This document shows positions 25,306 to 33,661 of a stretch of DNA of 64,000 nucleotides, one piece after another (the stretch's first letter is position 1; each line of letters begins with the position of its first letter). Below the pieces are notes generated by a model, which saw only the letters and a list, made by a program, of their open reading frames with translations, searched no databases and was not told the origin of the DNA. Position numbers and translations under genes: made by a program. The DNA comes from Halonatronomonas sp051745425 (GTDB taxonomy: Bacteria; Bacillota; Halanaerobiia; Halanaerobiales; Halarsenatibacteraceae): positions 28,591 to 92,590 of the forward strand of contig JBNJEB010000001.1 of NCBI GenBank assembly GCA_051745425.1, given 5' to 3'.

Positions 25306-27082
25306 CATTCCGCTCCAGAACAGCCATAAATGCATCCTGTGGAATCTCGACACTCCCAACCTGTTTCATTCGCTTCTTGCCTTCTTTCTGCTTTTCAAGC
25401 AGCTTCCGCTTTCTACTAACATCTCCACCATAACATTTTTGCAAAACATCTTTCCTCTGGGCCGGTATATTAACTCTGGCAACCACATCATTGCCAATAG
25501 CAGCCTGAATAGGAACTTTAAACATATGGCGAGGAATTATTTCCTTTAATTTTCTGGCAAGGCTCTCTCCTAATCTTCTGGCACTATCACGATGAACAAT
25601 AGTAGATAAGGCATCAACTGGCTCTTTATTAACTAAAATATCCAGTTTCACTAAATCAGATTCTCTATAGCCAATCTGTTCATAATCAAGAGTCGCATAG
25701 CCTCTAGTACTCGATTTGAGTTGATTAAAAAAATCAGTAATGATTTCATTCATTGGCATATGATAATTAATAACCACTCTATTCTCATCAATATATTTCA
25801 TATTGACAAACTCGCCTCTATTATCCTCACATAATTTCATAATAGCTCCAATATATTCTTCAGGAGAACTAATATTGGTTTTTACAAATGGCTCAGAGAC
25901 AACCTCTATTTCACTCTGTTCAGGAAAGTTAGAAGGATTTTCAATTTCCAGCTCTTCACCAGATTTCTTTTCAATTTTATAAATTACACTTGGAGCAGTA
26001 ATAACCAGGTCTAAATCATATTCTCTTTCAAGCCTCTCCTGAACTATCTCCATATGAAGCAGGCCTAAGAACCCACATCTAAAACCAAAACCTAAAGCTT
26101 CAGAAGTTTCTGATTCAAAAGTCAGCGCAGCATCATTTAACTGTAATTTCTCCAGAGCTTCCTGAAGAACTTTATAATCATTATTATCTGTTGGATACAT
26201 TCCGCTAAAAACCATTGGCTGTACTTTCTTATAGCCTGGTAGAGGTTCTTTAGCAGGATTATTAAAGTCAGTAATAGTATCACCAACTCTACAGTTTCTA
26301 ACATCTTTAATACCTGCCATTAAATAACCAACTTCTCCTGCGGTAAGTTCGTCAACCTCTTTAAAGCCAGGATTAAAAATCCCCACCTCATCAACCTCAT
26401 ATTTCTTCTTGCTGGCCATTAAATAAATCATATCCCCTTTTTTAATTTTACCAGAGATAACCCTTATATGGGGAACAACCCCCTGATATGAATTATAGAT
26501 AGAATCAAAGACTAAAGCTTTTAAAGGCTGGTCGACGTTAGCTTCAGGAGCGGGAACCCTCTCAATTATTGCATCCAATACCTCTGTTATCCCAATTCCT
26601 TCTTTGGCTGATGTTAAAAGTACTTCATCAGGATCTATTCCTAATCCCATCAGTTCTTCCTTTACTCTATCCGGGTCAGCAGCCGGTAGGTCAATCTTAT
26701 TAATTACCGGTATAATCTCTAAATCATGTTCTAAAGCCAGATATATATTGGCCATAGTCTGAGCCTCAATACCCTGGGCAGCATCGATAATTAAAAGCGC
26801 ACCTTCGCAGGCTGCCAGGCTTCTTGAAACCTCATAGGCAAAGTCAACATGGCCCGGGGTATCTATTAGATTCAACTTATAATCTTTATATTTAAGGGAA
26901 ACAGCCTGAGCCTTTATTGTAATACCTCTTTCCCTTTCTAAATCCATATTATCAAGAACCTGTTCCTGCATATCTCTATCAGTGATCGTACCAGTCTGCT
27001 CTAAAATTCTGTCAGCTAGAGTAGACTTTCCATGGTCAATATGTGCAATTATACAAAAGTTTCGTATATTTTCATTCTTCAA
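25295..27082 (-). CDS. lepA: Elongation factor 4 (LepA)
   Basis: 595-residue translational GTPase that binds ribosomes in a back-translocation-like manner. G1 is AHIDHGKSTLADR, G3 DTPGHVDF, G4 NKIDLP. The C-terminal LepA-specific domain has YGGDVSRKRKLLEKQKEGKKRMK. The start is TTG 27082 with GGAGG seven bases upstream. A promoter at 27122-27151 serves lepA and hemW, divergent from rpsT. Confidence 0.97.
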   Translation of the reverse strand: MKNENIRNFCIIAHIDHGKSTLADRILEQTGTITDRDMQEQVLDNMDLERERGITIKAQAVSLKYKDYKLNLIDTPGHVDFAYEVSRSLAACEGALLIIDAAQGIEAQTMANIYLALEHDLEIIPVINKIDLPAADPDRVKEELMGLGIDPDEVLLTSAKEGIGITEVLDAIIERVPAPEANVDQPLKALVFDSIYNSYQGVVPHIRVISGKIKKGDMIYLMASKKKYEVDEVGIFNPGFKEVDELTAGEVGYLMAGIKDVRNCRVGDTITDFNNPAKEPLPGYKKVQPMVFSGMYPTDNNDYKVLQEALEKLQLNDAALTFESETSEALGFGFRCGFLGLLHMEIVQERLEREYDLDLVITAPSVIYKIEKKSGEELEIENPSNFPEQSEIEVVSEPFVKTNISSPEEYIGAIMKLCEDNRGEFVNMKYIDENRVVINYHMPMNEIITDFFNQLKSSTRGYATLDYEQIGYRESDLVKLDILVNKEPVDALSTIVHRDSARRLGESLARKLKEIIPRHMFKVPIQAAIGNDVVARVNIPAQRKDVLQKCYGGDVSRKRKLLEKQKEGKKRMKQVGSVEIPQDAFMAVLERNDDD

Positions 27083-27121
27083 AGTAAAGCCTCCTGTTAA
27101 AATTATATAGACACATTTACA

Positions 27122-27151
27122 ATTATACCATCATATTGAGAAGCTAATCAA
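27122..27151 (-). promoter_or_regulatory. Promoter of lepA-hemW
   Basis: TTGATT (27151-27146), 18-base spacer, consensus TATAAT (27127-27122) on the minus strand. It faces away from the rpsT promoter in the same gap. Confidence 0.75.
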
Positions 27152-27180
27152 GCTAATAAGAAAAACAAAACCGATTCTAC

Positions 27181-27209
27181 TTGCAATTCACCATTATATT
27201 TGATAAAAT
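27181..27209 (+). promoter_or_regulatory. Promoter of rpsT
   Basis: TTGCAA (27181-27186), 17-base spacer, TAAAAT (27204-27209) on the plus strand. The leader that follows contains a small hairpin, ATCTGG with CCAGAT near 27235-27251, just before the ribosome binding site. Confidence 0.75.
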
Positions 27210-27273
27210 GATGTTCGTTGAAGAAAAAAGATTTCATCTGGTTAAACCAGATTGATTAGGAGGTGTTTTAGAA

Positions 27274-27543
27274 ATGCCAATAATTGAATCTGCTAAAAAG
27301 CGGGTAAGAACTTCTGCTAAGAAGGCCGAGCAAAATAAAAAGTGGAAAAAGGCTATGAAGCTTGCCATTAAAGACTATAAGAAGCTTATTGAAGGCGATC
27401 CTTCTCAGGAAGAAGCTGAAGAGAGTCTGGCATATGCCTACAAAATGATTGATAAAGCTGTTAAAAATAATATCATCCACGAGAACAATGCTGCTCGTAA
27501 GAAATCTCGCTTAACCAGAATGTTAAACGAAAAATACAACTAA
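27274..27543 (+). CDS. rpsT: 30S ribosomal protein S20
   Basis: 89 residues, rich in lysine and alanine, with the family pattern PIIESAKKRVRTSAK at the start and NAARKKSRLTRMLN at the end. S20 binds 16S rRNA early in 30S assembly. AGGAGGTG lies upstream of the ATG. It is a single-gene transcript with its own promoter and terminator, between divergent lepA and convergent holA, a common Firmicutes arrangement. Confidence 0.98.
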   Translation: MPIIESAKKRVRTSAKKAEQNKKWKKAMKLAIKDYKKLIEGDPSQEEAEESLAYAYKMIDKAVKNNIIHENNAARKKSRLTRMLNEKYN

Positions 27544-27550
27544 TAATAAA

Positions 27551-27590
27551 CCAGGCCCCTTACCTATGATTGAGTGGCCTGGATTTTTTT
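27551..27590 (+). terminator. Terminator of rpsT
   Basis: CCAGGCC (27551-27557) pairs with GGCCTGG (27576-27582), followed by A and seven T. The T run overlaps the stop codon of the convergent holA gene, so the hairpin probably also serves holA, though its T run on that side is weaker. Confidence 0.85.
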
Positions 27591-28575
27591 ATGGATTAAA
27601 TTTTAATAAAAATTCTTCTATCAACTCTTCTGGACTCCCGCCCTGACCAGTTACAATATTTTTATTTACTTCCCAGAGTTTTTCTATAAATAATTCTAGT
27701 TTTGAAAATGACAGCTTACCGCATTGTTGATATACTTTTTTAACCGGGTAGGGATGTTCATTTATCTCTTTTGCAATCTTTTTATGATTAAAGCTCCTCT
27801 TTTCTTTAAGCTCTTTTACTTTTATCAATAATTCTAACTGCCTGTGGATCATAATTAATATATAGATAGGACTCTGACCGTCCTTTATAAGTTCTCTATA
27901 TTCCTTTAAAGCCTGATCCTTTTTGCCTGCCATCCAATTATCTAACATATTAAATATAATATTCTCTGCCATCAGACCGTCTCTACTTAAGATCTGGTAA
28001 GAATCTTTAAGGCTAATTTTATCTTTTTCATAATTTAGTGTTATTATCTTTTCAATCTCTTTATCAAGAGCTTCAAGTCTATTATCAAAAAGATATTCTA
28101 AATATTTAACCAGTCTCTTATCAACTGCTTTTGAAGACTCCTTAAACCTATTTCTGATCCAATTGTCTAAATCTCTATATCTAGGTCTTTTAAACTCAAA
28201 GAAATTTCCATTTTTCTTAAACTCCTTATAAAGCTTAATTCGTTTATCAGGACTACCATTTAAAATAAAGACTACTGTTATTTTTTCCAGGTCTTTTGAA
28301 AATAGGTCTATAATTTTTTTATCATATTTGCTTTTCTTTGCAAACAATTCTTCACATTCAACTATCACTAATTTATATTCTGTCATCAGGCTGATCGTCT
28401 TAATTGCCTGAACTAATTTTTGCAGAAAATTATCATCCTGATCATTAATTCTTTCTTTATGAATATCATTTACACCTGATTTTTTTATTTTAGCTTCGAT
28501 ACTATCTAATTTTTCTCTAATCAAATAACTCTCTTCACCGGCCAGCAAATAAAAAGAATTGAGTGATTCTGCCAC
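27589..28575 (-). CDS. holA: DNA polymerase III delta subunit
   Basis: 328 residues of the HolA family, which opens the beta clamp within the clamp loader. The N-terminal region SFYLLAGEESYLIREKLD has the degenerate Walker-like position of delta, and DGLMAENIIFNMLDNWMAG marks domain III. The start is GTG 28575 with GGAGGAGG upstream. It is next to comEC-comEA and convergent with rpsT, matching the conserved comEA-comEC-holA-rpsT order. Confidence 0.93.
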   Translation of the reverse strand: MAESLNSFYLLAGEESYLIREKLDSIEAKIKKSGVNDIHKERINDQDDNFLQKLVQAIKTISLMTEYKLVIVECEELFAKKSKYDKKIIDLFSKDLEKITVVFILNGSPDKRIKLYKEFKKNGNFFEFKRPRYRDLDNWIRNRFKESSKAVDKRLVKYLEYLFDNRLEALDKEIEKIITLNYEKDKISLKDSYQILSRDGLMAENIIFNMLDNWMAGKKDQALKEYRELIKDGQSPIYILIMIHRQLELLIKVKELKEKRSFNHKKIAKEINEHPYPVKKVYQQCGKLSFSKLELFIEKLWEVNKNIVTGQGGSPEELIEEFLLKFNP

Positions 28576-28627
28576 AGTTTAACCTCCTCCAGCATTTAAA
28601 ATAATCTATTATAAATCATAACATATT

Positions 28628-29875
28628 TTATAAATAAAGAACAATAATACTTATCAAAGCAAGTATAATTATTAATTTCCAGCCTAACATTAATAAAGAT
28701 CTATTTCTTAACCAAACTGGCTGATTGATACTGGTAAAGGATGCAAATACAGTAATATAAAAAACAATTAATGGCAGCGGCATAAAAAAGTTGGCCTCAT
28801 ACCTGTGCAGTTTCTCTATGAAATCTAAATCAAACCTAAATGGCAAGCCGGCAAGATAAGCTCCTGTATGAATAAAAATTGATATTAAAAAATCACTTAT
28901 TTTAGAAAGAAATAAACTTGCCCGGGGAGATAACCAGTGCAAAATCAAAATTAATAAATTAATAATATAAATTGGAATAAAAAAAGGAATCATAATCAGA
29001 TTACTGACCAGCCCATTTAAATTTATCTCCTGACTTATCCAGCTCAACCAGGGCAATGAACCGATCGTTGCTGCTAGAGATACAGCTACTGGCAAAGGCA
29101 ACTTTTTGAATCTGTTGATGAAAAAAAACAAACTAATTACTACTAAAAAAGAAATTTGAAAACCTATCTGATAAAGAATCTCTGGATCAATTAGCAGGAT
29201 AATAACTCCTGCAATCCCAAGTAAATTCAAAATTGATATTTTAATATTATCAATTATTAATAACCTGGCAAAAATCCACATAAAACCTGCCCTCATCAGA
29301 GAAGATGAAGCTCCTGCCAGCAAAATATAAGCTAACAACAAGAGAATTTCCATAGCTATTTTTAGATATAAGTTAATCGGCAGATACTTAAATAAAACAA
29401 AAATAAATAAAGCTGCATACCCAACATGCATTCCTGATAGAGCCAGAAGATGTCCTACCCCTGCCTCTCTAAGCATAATAATTAATGAACCGATTTCTGA
29501 TGTTTCACCTAAAATTATTGCTCCAACAAAATCTGCTCTTTCAATTGAATAATATATATGAAATATTTCTAATAAACTCTCCTGTAAACTTATTAATTTA
29601 TCAGTCCTTAATAATCCTATAATATCTATCTTTTTAAAGTAGACCTCAAATATTAATCTCAAACCATGAAGCAGAGCAAGGCCGGTAAAAAACTTTTTCT
29701 GAGCCAGATTACTATAAAGTTTAAACTTTAAAAAAATAACTGTAAATACTAGAATATAAGATATAAAAGTTATATTTAAGATATCATTTGCTAGAATCAA
29801 CAAAATAATTTCCTGCCAGACTAAAAATAATATAAAGATAATAAAGATAATATGAGAATGAATATATCTTAACAT
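28628..29875 (-). CDS. comEC: ComEC-type DNA uptake channel, short form
   Basis: 415 residues with about ten hydrophobic helices. It carries the Competence domain signature VGHLLALSGMHVGYAA and the downstream SSSLMRAGFMWI. ComEC forms the inner-membrane channel for transforming DNA. Full-length ComEC/Rec2 proteins are about 700-800 residues and end in a metallo-beta-lactamase domain; that domain is absent here, and no sign of it is seen before holA. The ATG overlaps the comEA stop (TAATG). Confidence 0.85.
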   Translation of the reverse strand: MLRYIHSHIIFIIFILFLVWQEIILLILANDILNITFISYILVFTVIFLKFKLYSNLAQKKFFTGLALLHGLRLIFEVYFKKIDIIGLLRTDKLISLQESLLEIFHIYYSIERADFVGAIILGETSEIGSLIIMLREAGVGHLLALSGMHVGYAALFIFVLFKYLPINLYLKIAMEILLLLAYILLAGASSSLMRAGFMWIFARLLIIDNIKISILNLLGIAGVIILLIDPEILYQIGFQISFLVVISLFFFINRFKKLPLPVAVSLAATIGSLPWLSWISQEINLNGLVSNLIMIPFFIPIYIINLLILILHWLSPRASLFLSKISDFLISIFIHTGAYLAGLPFRFDLDFIEKLHRYEANFFMPLPLIVFYITVFASFTSINQPVWLRNRSLLMLGWKLIIILALISIIVLYL

Positions 29876-30471
29876 TAAATTTTAATATTGTCTTTAATAT
29901 TATTATAGGTATGAATTCCAATTCCAGATACATTCTTTATCTCTTCAATATCTTTAAAATTGCCATTCTTATCTCTATATTCTATAATTGCTGCGGCTCT
30001 AACTGCCCCTATTCCCGTTAATGAAGATAGTTCTTCAGATCCAGCCAGATTGAGATTAACTTTCCCAGTTGAATTATTTAATTTATTATTAGAAACATTT
30101 AATGAACCCTCTGAAGAAAGGTAGGAAGGTATTATTATATGCTCACCATCATGTAATATTCTTGCAAGATTTATCTGATCTAAAGCAGCTTTAGTTGTTT
30201 CTCCTCCAGCAACTGAAATAGCATCTATTAATCTAACTCCCTGAGAAAAACTAAAAACCCCTGGATTTTTTACTTCTCCCCCAATATGAACAACGATCTC
30301 TTTGCTCTCACTATTATCAGTCGCTGAACTCATTATATTTTTTTCATTTTGACTCAACTCTATTTCTATCATTTCCTGGTCAGAAAAATTTAAGTCTTTA
30401 CCGCCTACCCAGTACGCTGTTACTGCTACCAAAATTAAGATTATCCAAAATTTCTCCTGATTCAATTTCAT
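29875..30471 (-). CDS. comEA: ComEA DNA-binding competence protein
   Basis: 198 residues. One N-terminal membrane helix (about 8-25) is followed by an SLBB-like domain (about 65-125; EIVVHIGGEVKNPGVFS) and a helix-hairpin-helix domain at the end (KVNLNLAGSEELSSLTGIG; IKNVSGIG). The receptor binds double-stranded DNA outside the membrane and passes it to ComEC. ATG 30471 is chosen; the GTG nine bases upstream belongs to the GGGGTG ribosome binding site. Confidence 0.92.
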   Translation of the reverse strand: MKLNQEKFWIILILVAVTAYWVGGKDLNFSDQEMIEIELSQNEKNIMSSATDNSESKEIVVHIGGEVKNPGVFSFSQGVRLIDAISVAGGETTKAALDQINLARILHDGEHIIIPSYLSSEGSLNVSNNKLNNSTGKVNLNLAGSEELSSLTGIGAVRAAAIIEYRDKNGNFKDIEEIKNVSGIGIHTYNNIKDNIKI

Positions 30472-30540
30472 ATTATTCACCCCATATTTTTATAGTGAAT
30501 AATATTTCTTCTTATAACAAAAAATTCCTGCATAAAATAC

Positions 30541-30571
30541 AAAAAAACCTAACCTATTCTCAGGTTAGGTT
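30541..30571 (-). terminator. Terminator of udk
   Basis: AACCTAACCT (minus strand, 30571-30562) pairs perfectly with AGGTTAGGTT (30555-30546) around a six-base loop, followed by a run of T. It separates udk from the comEA-comEC operon. Confidence 0.88.
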
Positions 30572-30576
30572 ATAAT

Positions 30577-31191
30577 TTAATTAACTTTTAAATGACCTTT
30601 TATCTTTTCAATTAATAAATCATTAGCTATTTCATTTAATCCACCATGGGGAATAATAATATCTGCCCTGGATTTACTCGGTTCTACGAACTGTTCATGC
30701 ATTGGTTTAACTGTTGATAAGTATTGTTTTTTAACAGATTCAAGGCTTCTGCCTCTCTCATTGATATCTCTGGTTATTCTTCTTAATAACCGAATATCAC
30801 AATCTGTATCAACATAAATTTTTAAATCGTAATGTTCACAGAGTTTTAAGTAATATAAAGAAAGAATCCCTTCGACGATTAATATTTTAGAGGGCTTAAC
30901 TACTTTTGTCTCATCAAGTCTTCGGTTCGTCTTAAAACTATAGACAGGTCGATCAATCTCTTTGCCCTCTCTGAGTTTATTCAAATGTTTTATTAATAAA
31001 TCTATTTCAAACGAATTAGGATGGTCAAAATTAATTTCATCCTCAGGAACATCAAAATGATCTAAATCATGATAATAATAATCAAGCCTTAGGATTGTTA
31101 CATCATCTTTAAATGATTCCTTTAATATTCTTGCAAGTGTTGTTTTCCCAGAAGCAGAACCACCTGCAATACCAATAAGTAATACACCCAT
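30577..31191 (-). CDS. udk: Uridine kinase
   Basis: 204 residues, phosphorylates uridine and cytidine in salvage. The P-loop is GIAGGSASGKTTLAR. The motif LRLDYYYHDLDH and the FDHPNSFEIDLL region are diagnostic, and RRITRDINERGRSLE forms the lid. The ATG has GGAGG upstream. It forms a unit that ends at the terminator 30541-30571; it may be read through from DUF3343 and selD, which are 25 bases upstream on the same strand. Confidence 0.95.
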   Translation of the reverse strand: MGVLLIGIAGGSASGKTTLARILKESFKDDVTILRLDYYYHDLDHFDVPEDEINFDHPNSFEIDLLIKHLNKLREGKEIDRPVYSFKTNRRLDETKVVKPSKILIVEGILSLYYLKLCEHYDLKIYVDTDCDIRLLRRITRDINERGRSLESVKKQYLSTVKPMHEQFVEPSKSRADIIIPHGGLNEIANDLLIEKIKGHLKVN

Positions 31192-31216
31192 CTACTCATA
31201 TCCTCCTATATACCAA

Positions 31217-31483
31217 TTATATTATACTTTTTATAGATTTCTTATTACCATTCTTTATTATATGATAATACCCCTCTGTTTGTACAGGGTTTTTTTTAAG
31301 AAATTCCTCAATTTCTTTAAATTCTTCTACATCAAACTCAATTCCAAAACCACAATCTGCTGATATAGACGGAGGAATCGGTCGCATTTCTACTGAATAA
31401 TCTTTTTCTTTTAATAATTTTTCAGCTTTTAAGGCATGATGGGTATTTGCAAATGATATTAAACCATATTCATTGTTTCTCAT
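31217..31483 (-). CDS. DUF3343 protein, putative selenium or sulfur carrier
   Basis: 88 residues of the DUF3343 family. Family features are GLISFANTHHALKAEKLL at the start and the IPPSISADCGFGIEF loop holding the one conserved cysteine. Members are annotated as putative Se/S carrier-like proteins and frequently lie next to selenium genes. Here it starts 18 bases after selD on the same strand, which supports a selenium-related role. No activity can be shown from sequence alone. Confidence 0.82.
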   Translation of the reverse strand: MRNNEYGLISFANTHHALKAEKLLKEKDYSVEMRPIPPSISADCGFGIEFDVEEFKEIEEFLKKNPVQTEGYYHIIKNGNKKSIKSII

Positions 31484-31501
31484 TTAAATCTCTCCATTTC
31501 A

Positions 31502-32542
31502 TTACTTAATAACTCTTATCTTTGAAGACCCTTTTACAATTTCTCCAATAATTTCAGCATCTTCTCCTCTTTCAATAAGTTTATTTAAAAATTCTCTGGA
31601 TTCATCAGGATGAACTGCTATCAATAATCCTCCAGAAGTTTGAGGATCGTATAATAAATCAGAAATATTTTGATTAATATCATTTTCATAGCTAACAATT
31701 TTAGAAAAAGCTTTTCTATTTTTGTGGAGTCCTGCAGGAACCATACCTGTATCCATCATCTCCATAGTATCAGGGAAAAATCTAAGTTTATCTGCAAATA
31801 TTTTAGCTCCTACTTTACTACCTTTTAACATCTCATTTAAATGACCGACTAACCCAAAACCAGTAATATCTGTACAGCTGCTAACATCATAAATATCCAT
31901 AACTTCAGCAGCAGTTGCATTTAATTTAGCCATACTTTTAACTGCAGGATGATTCATTTGATCATCAATCATCTCAGCTTTTATTGCCGTCGATATTATC
32001 CCTGCCCCTAACGGTTTAGTTAGGATTAATTTATCACCAATTCTTGCAGTTGAATTAGCCCTTATCTTATCAGGATGAGCTATTCCAGTAACTGCCAGTC
32101 CGTATTTAGGTTCATCATCTTCTACAGTATGGCCTCCGCCAATAAATGCACCGGCTTCTTTGACTTTATCATTGCCACCTTTTAAAATTTGATTTAAAAT
32201 TTTACCTTCTAAACAATCAGGGAATCCAACTACATTCATTGCCAGTACAGGTCTGCCTCCCATAGCATAGATATCGCTTAAAGAGTTGGCAGCAGCTATT
32301 TGACCAAATAAGTAAGGATCATCTACAACAGGCGTAAAAAAATCAATAGATTGAATCATAACTCTATTGTCATCTAATTTATAGATAATTGCATCATCAC
32401 CATTTTCTAAACCTACAATTAAGTTCTCGTCATTTGAACTAAAATCTATGTCTTTTAAAACCTCGGCCAGATCATCTGGCCCCAATTTAGAAGCTCAACC
32501 TGATGCTTTACTATATGAAGTTAGCCTTAATTCATTTTTCAA
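31502..32542 (-). CDS. selD: Selenide, water dikinase SelD, with selenocysteine at UGA
   Basis: Makes selenophosphate from selenide and ATP for selenocysteine and selenouridine synthesis. The frame that opens at 32485 (GPDDLAEVLKD) lacks the catalytic N-terminus. Upstream the same frame runs back through TGA at 32497-32495 to TTG 32542, which has GGAGG eight bases upstream. This reads MKNELRLTSYSKASG-Sec-ASKLGPDDL, the normal SelD glycine-rich start with Sec where most have Cys. Full length is 346 residues. The ATP-binding IGGGHTVEDDEPKYG and the C-terminal PQTSGGLL are present. Standard gene calling would truncate it. Confidence 0.93.
32465..32497 (-). promoter_or_regulatory. Candidate SECIS element in selD
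   Basis: Thirteen bases after the UGA (32497-32495), GGCCAGA and TCTGGCC form a perfect 7 bp stem with a three-base loop at 32481-32465. A hairpin right behind the UGA is what bacterial SelB needs. The loop lacks an obvious GU signature, so the element is plausible but not proven. Confidence 0.6.
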
Positions 32543-32628
32543 AACAAAAACCTCCTATCAATAAGAAAATTATATTAAATAAATAAATTCTAATTATAAT
32601 TATAGCAGCTTAAATATCTGATAACAAG

Positions 32629-32661
32629 CAAAAATCCCCTTTTGATTAATCAAAAGGGGAT
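32629..32661 (-). terminator. Terminator of spoVS
   Basis: A perfect 12 bp stem, ATCCCCTTTTGA with TCAAAAGGGGAT (32661-32634), four-base loop, then TTTTGC on the minus strand. It lies 45 bases after spoVS and before the selD start, so selD should have its own promoter in 32543-32630, where I see no strong consensus. Confidence 0.88.
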
Positions 32662-32706
32662 AGTTTTAATTCATCAGCCCCTGCTGAGCATAAATCAATC
32701 GCTTTA

Positions 32707-32967
32707 TCAGCGGGGCTCTACAATAAATTTAATAGCTGTTCTCTCTTCTCCATCAATCTCAATATCGGTGAATGCAGGAATACAAACTAAATCCATACCT
32801 GACGGAGCCACAAACCCTCTGGCTATAGCTACTGCCTTAACTGCTTGATTAATTGCTCCTGCGCCTATTGCTTGAAGCTCGGCACCACCATTTTCTCTTA
32901 AAACACCGGCTAGAGCACCGGCTACAGAATTAGGACTAGAATTTGCTGCTACTTTAAGTACATCCAT
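32707..32967 (-). CDS. spoVS: Stage V sporulation protein S
   Basis: 86 residues, nearly the whole protein matching the SpoVS family (DVLKVAANSSPNSVAGALAG; GAINQAVKAVAIARGF; VCIPAFTDIEIDGEERTAIK). It is a small Alba-like protein needed for late sporulation in Bacillus, and it also occurs in non-sporulating species. GGAGG lies upstream of ATG 32967. It is a single-gene unit, with the terminator at 32629-32661. Confidence 0.97.
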   Translation of the reverse strand: MDVLKVAANSSPNSVAGALAGVLRENGGAELQAIGAGAINQAVKAVAIARGFVAPSGMDLVCIPAFTDIEIDGEERTAIKFIVEPR

Positions 32968-33178
32968 GCTGCAAGAATACCTCCTTATTGATATAATTGG
33001 TATTTTGCCCGGGGCTGGGGCTGATATTAATATAATTATCTATCGCTAAACAAACTCCTGCATCTTTTTCTATAAAAATGATAAAATTCTCAAAATTAAC
33101 CTGATTTCTTAATATTTTAGACTAATTTCTAATATTACTGTCTAAATAAACAGGATTTATTATTAGTTAATAGAGTAA

Positions 33179-33200
33179 GGCAGCCATAATTATGACTGCC
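33179..33200 (-). terminator. Weak terminator-like palindrome after rseC
   Basis: GGCAGCCAT pairs with ATGACTGCC (one G-U pair) around AATT, eleven bases after the rseC stop. The T run behind it is poor (TTACTCTATT), so efficiency is doubtful. The rest of the gap to spoVS (32968-33178) shows only AT-rich sequence and the spoVS ribosome binding site. Confidence 0.5.
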
Positions 33201-33211
33201 TCAATCAACAC

Positions 33212-33649
33212 TTATTGCTTTAATATTTTTGTAATCTTTGGATGAAAAGATTTTTTCTTTCTTAGAAAGTTATCCACTCTACGCAGACTAAAAAAGGATG
33301 TAATCAATAAGACTAAAGCTCCAATCATCCCTGCCGGTTCGGAACCAATCTCAATAAATCGAGGTAAATATCCACCGAATATAAAATAACCGGCAAACAT
33401 AAATATTAACGGCAAAAGGTAAACTAAAATAGATGCAAAATAAACTTCTTTATCACCCATTTCCAGAGCAACTTTTTGCCCGGCTTTTGCCCCAATTGGA
33501 TTTTCAACCTCAACTTTTAATTCTTTTATTTCATGACTATCACCGGCAAGACCACAATCATGCTCGCAATGCTGACAGGCTGATTGTTTTATCAGTCTTA
33601 CTTCAGCCTTACCATCTAATGATTTAACAACCATTGCTTCTTCTTCCAT
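33212..33649 (-). CDS. RseC/MucC-type SoxR-reducing system protein
   Basis: 145 residues. An N-terminal cytoplasmic cysteine cluster (SACQHCEHDCGL) is followed by an OB-like stretch and two membrane helices (about 75-95 and 105-122), the RseC/MucC layout. Relatives interact with anti-sigma factors or with the Rnf-type SoxR-reducing system; the redox-active cysteines suggest electron transfer or cluster binding. It follows leuS by 12 bases on the same strand. The precise role is not known. Confidence 0.8.
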   Translation of the reverse strand: MEEEAMVVKSLDGKAEVRLIKQSACQHCEHDCGLAGDSHEIKELKVEVENPIGAKAGQKVALEMGDKEVYFASILVYLLPLIFMFAGYFIFGGYLPRFIEIGSEPAGMIGALVLLITSFFSLRRVDNFLRKKKSFHPKITKILKQ

Positions 33650-33661
33650 TTAATCACCTAC

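Noticed and set aside
32707..33100. A sigma-H-type promoter for spoVS (AGGAGTTTG near 33055)
   Set aside because: The AGGA-like element is present by eye, but the matching GAAT -10 is not; GATAAT at the right distance could also be an ordinary AT-rich match.
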